DNA from: a virus
Length of the DNA: 64,000 nt
Direction: 5' to 3' (one strand)
Virus record (IMG/VR): IMGVR_UViG_3300020190_000036
Location: 1 to 64,000 of that record
The number at the start of each line of letters is the position of its first letter. Positions within the stretch are counted from its first letter, which is position 1. Below are positions 61,152-64,000 of the stretch, in pieces. Position numbers and translations under genes: made by a program. The notes under the pieces were generated by a model. It had not been told where the DNA came from, did no database searches, and worked only from the letters and a program-made list of their open reading frames with translations.

Positions 61152-61361
61152 CTACTTTTCTGCCTTCATTAGTTCCTTGAGTTCGGCCGCAAGAATATTC
61201 TCGTAGTCCTCTGGGTAACGATGCTGCAAAACGATGAGGGCACGGCGACGAGCCTCCTGTCGGATGGTCATGAGACGCTTCCGTTCGGCCCTTTCGCCTT
61301 CGGACAGCCTCGGCCGACCCCTGTGAAGCCCCTTGTTCTTGAGCTTGCTGTACTCGGACAT
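61152..61361 (-). CDS. small basic protein (69 aa)
   Basis: A 69-residue basic protein on the minus strand, GRPRLSEGERAERKRLMTIR in its first half, then a helix (DYENILAAELKELMKAE). The GRPR segment resembles an AT-hook and the rest a helical tail, so a DNA-binding role is possible. An AGGAATTTCA sequence precedes the start. It is the only minus-strand gene supported in the last 8 kb. Confidence 0.5.
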   Translation of the reverse strand: MSEYSKLKNKGLHRGRPRLSEGERAERKRLMTIRQEARRRALIVLQHRYPEDYENILAAELKELMKAEK

Positions 61362-61446
61362 TGAAATTCCTCCGTTTTATGTAGGTGGTAAGAATATATG
61401 CCATCTAAATACCCGATGCAACCCCCAACCGAGATTTTTTTTCTAC

Positions 61447-61452
61447 TAATAT
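61447..61452 (+). promoter_or_regulatory. TAATAT -10 element before gene 61462
   Basis: TAATAT lies nine bases before the ATG at 61462, inside the string CTACTAATAT identical to that at 55732-55741. The shared 10-mer at two plus-strand gene starts suggests a common promoter class. Confidence 0.4.
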
Positions 61453-61461
61453 CTCGCTACT

Positions 61462-61647
61462 ATGACTGAACTAGACAAATACCTAACAGAATTATCTGAA
61501 ATGTATGTTTATGACCAATTCTTTAGAGTTTCTATCTCAAGTGTTATAGATAGGCTTTTGGAGATAAGAAACAGCCTAGAACAGAATGCGGTTGTAATGG
61601 ACGGGGACGAAATGGTGAAGCATTTTAACCGAAAGGGCCCCAAATGA
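61462..61647 (+). CDS. small helical protein (61 aa)
   Basis: A 61-residue protein of helical type (LDKYLTELSEMYVYDQFFRVSI) with a Glu/Asn/Lys-rich end. It overlaps the next gene by four bases, which supports translation of both. No family recognised. Confidence 0.55.
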   Translation: MTELDKYLTELSEMYVYDQFFRVSISSVIDRLLEIRNSLEQNAVVMDGDEMVKHFNRKGPK

Positions 61648-61874
61648 CAGAGTTGCAGTGGTCCTGGCTGCTCGCCGGGATGGGCGTTATGGGGATGTAC
61701 TTCGTTGGGAAAAAGAGGTGGGAGGCATTTCTCTGGCTAATCGTTATGGAGTGCCTCTGGGTAGTCTTTGCCATACAAACCCGGACATATGGGTTTATAT
61801 TGGGGTCAATTGCCTATATTCTCGTTTACCTGAGAAACGTCAAACACTGGAGGAGCGGTGGAACAGGTCGCTAA
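61644..61874 (+). CDS. small membrane protein (76 aa)
   Basis: The ATG overlaps the previous stop (ATGA). There are three hydrophobic segments: LLAGMGVMGMYFVG, AFLWLIVMECLWVVFAI and FILGSIAYILVYL, with basic loops (GKKRW, RNVKHWRSG). This is a small inner-membrane protein. It could be a holin, but no endolysin lies nearby, so I do not assign one. Confidence 0.6.
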   Translation: MTELQWSWLLAGMGVMGMYFVGKKRWEAFLWLIVMECLWVVFAIQTRTYGFILGSIAYILVYLRNVKHWRSGGTGR

Positions 61875-62082
61875 TGTCTGGATTATATTTTTTCTCGCTG
61901 TTTTTTACCTGTTGATGAAGTCTTCGTCTGGCGATAGCTGGAAAGACTAGCGACCCTACGGTGGGCTCTTCTTTTCCTATCGCTACTGAGGTGGGCGTAA
62001 GTTTCGTTTAGTAAAAATTCCATTGGACAATGGTATTGAGAAGTGATAAACCACAGTGTAAGTTTCGTGTGACATGGCACAC
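61875..62082. other. non-coding gap before tRNA cluster
   Basis: About 208 bases without a supported gene. There are short open stretches only, all shorter than 40 codons and without a good start site. The gap contains a GTAAGTTTCGT string twice (about 61997 and 62058), which may be a small repeat. Confidence 0.4.
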
Positions 62083-62162
62083 GGGCTTGTGGCGGAACTG
62101 GCAGACGCGCAGGATTTAGGTTCCTGTTCTACGGAGTGAGGGTTCGACTCCCTCCAGGCCCA
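62083..62162 (+). tRNA. tRNA-Leu (anticodon TAG)
   Basis: The acceptor GGGCTTG pairs with CAGGCCC, the anticodon stem is CAGGA/TCCTG around TTTAGGT with anticodon TAG, and the T-arm is GAGGG-TTCGACT-CCCTC. The variable region is long (about 11 bases), as expected for Leu. It reads CUA codons. The 3' CCA is not fully encoded. Confidence 0.93.
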
Positions 62163-62181
62163 CCGAACAATCAGAGGAACA

Positions 62182-62379
62182 ATGAGCGACAATTTCAAAG
62201 AAGAGACCTTCATCACGGAAGATGTGGAATGGCTTTCTGCAAGCCTTTACTTCTCAAAAAAAATAAAATCCCTTGAAGAGAGAATTAAAAGTCTTGAGTC
62301 GTCTCTTATGAATGCGAAAGATAGGGCCATAACGGCTGAAGAAATGATAAGAAAGATAGAGAGGGCCCTAAGTGAGTGA
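62182..62379 (+). CDS. small coiled-coil protein (65 aa)
   Basis: A 65-residue protein with an AGAGGAAC-type site before ATG 62182. Residues 28-62 form a clear coiled coil (KSLEERIKSLESSLMNAKDRA). It overlaps the next gene by eight bases. It lies between two tRNA genes. Function unknown. Confidence 0.55.
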   Translation: MSDNFKEETFITEDVEWLSASLYFSKKIKSLEERIKSLESSLMNAKDRAITAEEMIRKIERALSE

Positions 62380-62566
62380 ATACAGTATGGACGAGCTCGG
62401 AGAAGACCTTCGACTCTTAATTAAGGCCGGTCTTGTCGATATTTCGATTAAGGAAAATGGCGATTGGGTGTACAGAGCCGTCGATGGGGTTTCCGATATT
62501 TCTACCGAACAAATTCTTGCGGCCATCAATGCAGTAATAGAAGAAGAAGAATCAGAAGGTGTTTAA
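62372..62566 (+). CDS. small acidic protein (64 aa)
   Basis: Starts at GTG 62372, overlapping the previous stop, or at ATG 62387. The protein is acidic and helical (LGEDLRLLIKAGLVDISI) and ends in a run of Glu. No family recognised. It lies between two tRNA genes. Confidence 0.5.
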   Translation: MSEYSMDELGEDLRLLIKAGLVDISIKENGDWVYRAVDGVSDISTEQILAAINAVIEEEESEGV

Positions 62567-62571
62567 TACGC

Positions 62572-62645
62572 CCGAACGTGGCGCAGCTTGGTAGCGCACC
62601 TGCTTTGGGAGCAGGGGGCCGCAGGTTCAAATCCTGCCGTTCGGA
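62572..62645 (+). tRNA. tRNA-Pro (anticodon TGG)
   Basis: The acceptor CCGAACG pairs with CGTTCGG, the anticodon stem is CCTGC/GCAGG around TTTGGGA (anticodon TGG), and the T-arm is GCAGG-TTCAAAT-CCTGC. It reads CCA codons. The 3' CCA is not encoded. Confidence 0.92.
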
Positions 62646-62654
62646 CTGGCGCAA

Positions 62655-62728
62655 CCGAACATAGCCCAATTGGCAGAGGCAGGGGACTTAAAATCCCCTC
62701 AGTGCAGGTTCGAGTCCTGCTGTTCGGA
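62655..62728 (+). tRNA. tRNA with anticodon TAA, Leu codon, short variable arm
   Basis: The acceptor CCGAACA pairs with TGTTCGG, the anticodon stem is GGGGA/TCCCC around CTTAAAA (anticodon TAA, reads UUA) and the T-arm is GCAGG-TTCGAGT-CCTGC. The variable region is only about 5 bases (TCAGT). Leu tRNAs normally have a long variable arm, so the identity or charging enzyme is uncertain. Confidence 0.85.
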
Positions 62729-62753
62729 CACATGGCACGTAGAATGAACGCTG

Positions 62754-63059
62754 ATGAATAACATAAAAGTCATCTTCATCTTTTTTGGGAAGATTTTTTT
62801 AGCCATTAAAACCATGTCCTCACCGTCCTATTGGACGCGCGCCAACACCCTGGAGGCATGTGGATTTGCCACAAAAATTGCAATTATCTTTCCTGGTCTT
62901 CTATTTGGCAAACAGTTCTGGTGGATATACATTTTTGCAATTATTTCCAGCATTGCACTCATCTGGACATCCACAGTAAAAACGCTCCCCACCATAATCA
63001 TTTTCAACGTTTTATGGGTAGTCCTTGCTTCCACGGCAATAATAAAACATTTCTCCTAG
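62754..63059 (+). CDS. small membrane protein (101 aa)
   Basis: A 101-residue protein with about four hydrophobic segments (VIFIFFGKIFLAI, IAIIFPGLLFG, IYIFAIISSIALIW, IIFNVLWVVLAS), so an integral membrane protein. It starts at ATG 62754, just after the tRNA with anticodon TAA. Size and layout resemble small membrane proteins of phages, but no function is visible. Confidence 0.55.
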   Translation: MNNIKVIFIFFGKIFLAIKTMSSPSYWTRANTLEACGFATKIAIIFPGLLFGKQFWWIYIFAIISSIALIWTSTVKTLPTIIIFNVLWVVLASTAIIKHFS

Positions 63060-63064
63060 CTCGA

Positions 63065-63137
63065 GCCCCTATAGCTCAGTTGGTAGAGCAGCGGACTTTT
63101 AATCCGTGGGTCGCAGGTTCGAGCCCTGCTGGGGGTA
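63065..63137 (+). tRNA. tRNA-Lys (anticodon TTT)
   Basis: The acceptor GCCCCTA pairs with TGGGGGT with G-T pairs allowed. The anticodon stem is GCGGA/TCCGT around CTTTTAA (anticodon TTT), and the T-arm is GCAGG-TTCGAGC-CCTGC. It reads AAA/AAG codons. The sequence after the discriminator base is not CCA. Confidence 0.93.
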
Positions 63138-63241
63138 CAAAATAAAACATAAAATTGCTTATTATTCGGTTGAACTATCCTGATGAATGAGATATGGTTG
63201 CGTCGCTTGATGGGGAAATTTCGAACGTAAAAGCGAAAAGG

Positions 63242-63314
<73 letters not shown>

Positions 63315-63315
63315 C

Positions 63316-64000
63316 ATGAAAAATGAAAAAAACAACTGCATCTACATAGGCTCGTCGGGCTTTGTTCGGCTGGACGGCTGTATGGGCGATGACCTATCAG
63401 TGGTAAATGCTGCTCGCGTTTCCTTCGCAAAGCGTTCGGAAGAAATGACAACCGCAGACATCGGATTAATAGGTTTTCTAATGCGTGAGCGTCACGGCAC
63501 ACCGTTCGAGCATAACGCCTTCAGATTTCACGTTCGATGCCCAATATTTGTCGCTCGTGAGTGGTTTAGGCATCGCATCGGCTCTTTCAATGAATTTTCT
63601 GGAAGATACTCAGAGATGACGGAGGATGCATACATGCCAGAGTATGAATACATAAGAACTCAGGCTGGGAAGCCTGGCGCATACAGTTTTGAGCCGATAA
63701 CTGATGAAAATAAGTTACTTTCCATAAGTAGCGAAATCGAAAAATCGTACACTCAATCGTTTACGCATTACCGTCAATTACTCAGTATGGGCGTAGCGAA
63801 GGAATTGGCCAGAGTGGTGATACCGGTTGGTGCATATACTGAATTTTATTGGACAGTCAATGCAAGGTCACTAATGAACTTCCTATCTCTGAGAACGCAT
63901 GAAACGGCCCAGATAGAGATACGGGAATTCGCCAATGCGGCAGCATCTCTTTTTATGGAAGAAATGCCAATCACCCACAGCGAGTGGGTGAAGAATAATA
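63316..64000 (+). CDS. thyX: flavin-dependent thymidylate synthase (3' end beyond window)
   Basis: The frame starts at ATG 63316, two bases after the tRNA-Arg, and is open to the window edge (about 228 residues seen). It has RHGTPFEHNAFRF, the ThyX signature RHRIGSFNEFSGRYSE (RHRxxSxNExSxRYS), and later GAYTEFYWTVNARSLMNFLSLR, the FAD- and dUMP-binding block. ThyX makes dTMP using FAD and does not need DHFR. Combined with class II ribonucleotide reductase it supplies DNA precursors. The window cuts it before its stop, so the C-terminus is not seen. Confidence 0.95.
   Translation, partial: MKNEKNNCIYIGSSGFVRLDGCMGDDLSVVNAARVSFAKRSEEMTTADIGLIGFLMRERHGTPFEHNAFRFHVRCPIFVAREWFRHRIGSFNEFSGRYSEMTEDAYMPEYEYIRTQAGKPGAYSFEPITDENKLLSISSEIEKSYTQSFTHYRQLLSMGVAKELARVVIPVGAYTEFYWTVNARSLMNFLSLRTHETAQIEIREFANAAASLFMEEMPITHSEWVKNN

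Overview
This window is part of a large genome of a contractile-tailed (myovirus-type) tailed phage. It carries a tail sheath, a tail tube, a frameshifted tail-chaperone pair, a tape measure protein, an HK97-fold capsid set, both terminase subunits, replication and recombination genes, and a small tRNA set. A WhiB-family protein (about 56581-56955) points to an actinobacterial host, because WhiB is essentially confined to Actinobacteria and their phages. Moderate GC, ThyX, a class II ribonucleotide reductase and candidate leaderless promoters fit that host. No integrase, repressor, lysis gene or CRISPR array is visible, so nothing here suggests lysogeny.

Layout. From 1 to about 9.6 kb, on the minus strand and read right to left, lie connector, neck, tail terminator, sheath, tube, chaperones (-1 frameshift) and tape measure (cut by the window edge). 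From 9.6 to 18.0 kb, also minus, is an early-type block: a ParB-like/PAPS-reductase-like pair, a second ParB-like protein, a RuvC-like nuclease, an HNH nuclease, a PD-(D/E)XK nuclease, a Rad52-like annealing protein and the large terminase. From 18.1 to 52.7 kb, plus strand, is the head block: portal, a 4736-aa protease-led giant protein, an acidic protein, a second giant protein (2194 aa), several unrecognised virion-type genes, the major capsid protein and a nuclease. From 52.7 to 55.7 kb, minus, lie the ribonucleotide reductase and two unknowns. From 55.7 to 64 kb, plus, are a lysine-rich protein, WhiB, primase-helicase, a probable small terminase, a zincin, small proteins, five tRNAs and thyX (cut by the edge).

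The standout is the giant protein at 20472-34682. It starts with an HK97-type prohead protease domain (His66, Ser130) and continues, in one unbroken frame, through at least 22 copies of a short motif [RGAE]-[FLM]-S-S-G-[RKGA]. The motif cuts the protein into units. Several units are complete recognisable domains with a motif at each end: a UvrD-type helicase, a DEDDh exonuclease, sigma-region-4-like HTH units, KTSC domains and, at the C-terminus, an ArdC-type antirestriction protein. The same motif occurs three times in the second giant protein and once in the tape measure. My reading, which is inference, is a self-processing cargo polyprotein: made as one chain, built into the prohead, cut by its own protease, and the pieces packaged and possibly injected with the DNA to protect and launch the genome.

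Limits: all functions come from reading motifs by eye, without database searches. Many genes in the head block are unrecognised, and cleavage itself is not shown by the sequence.
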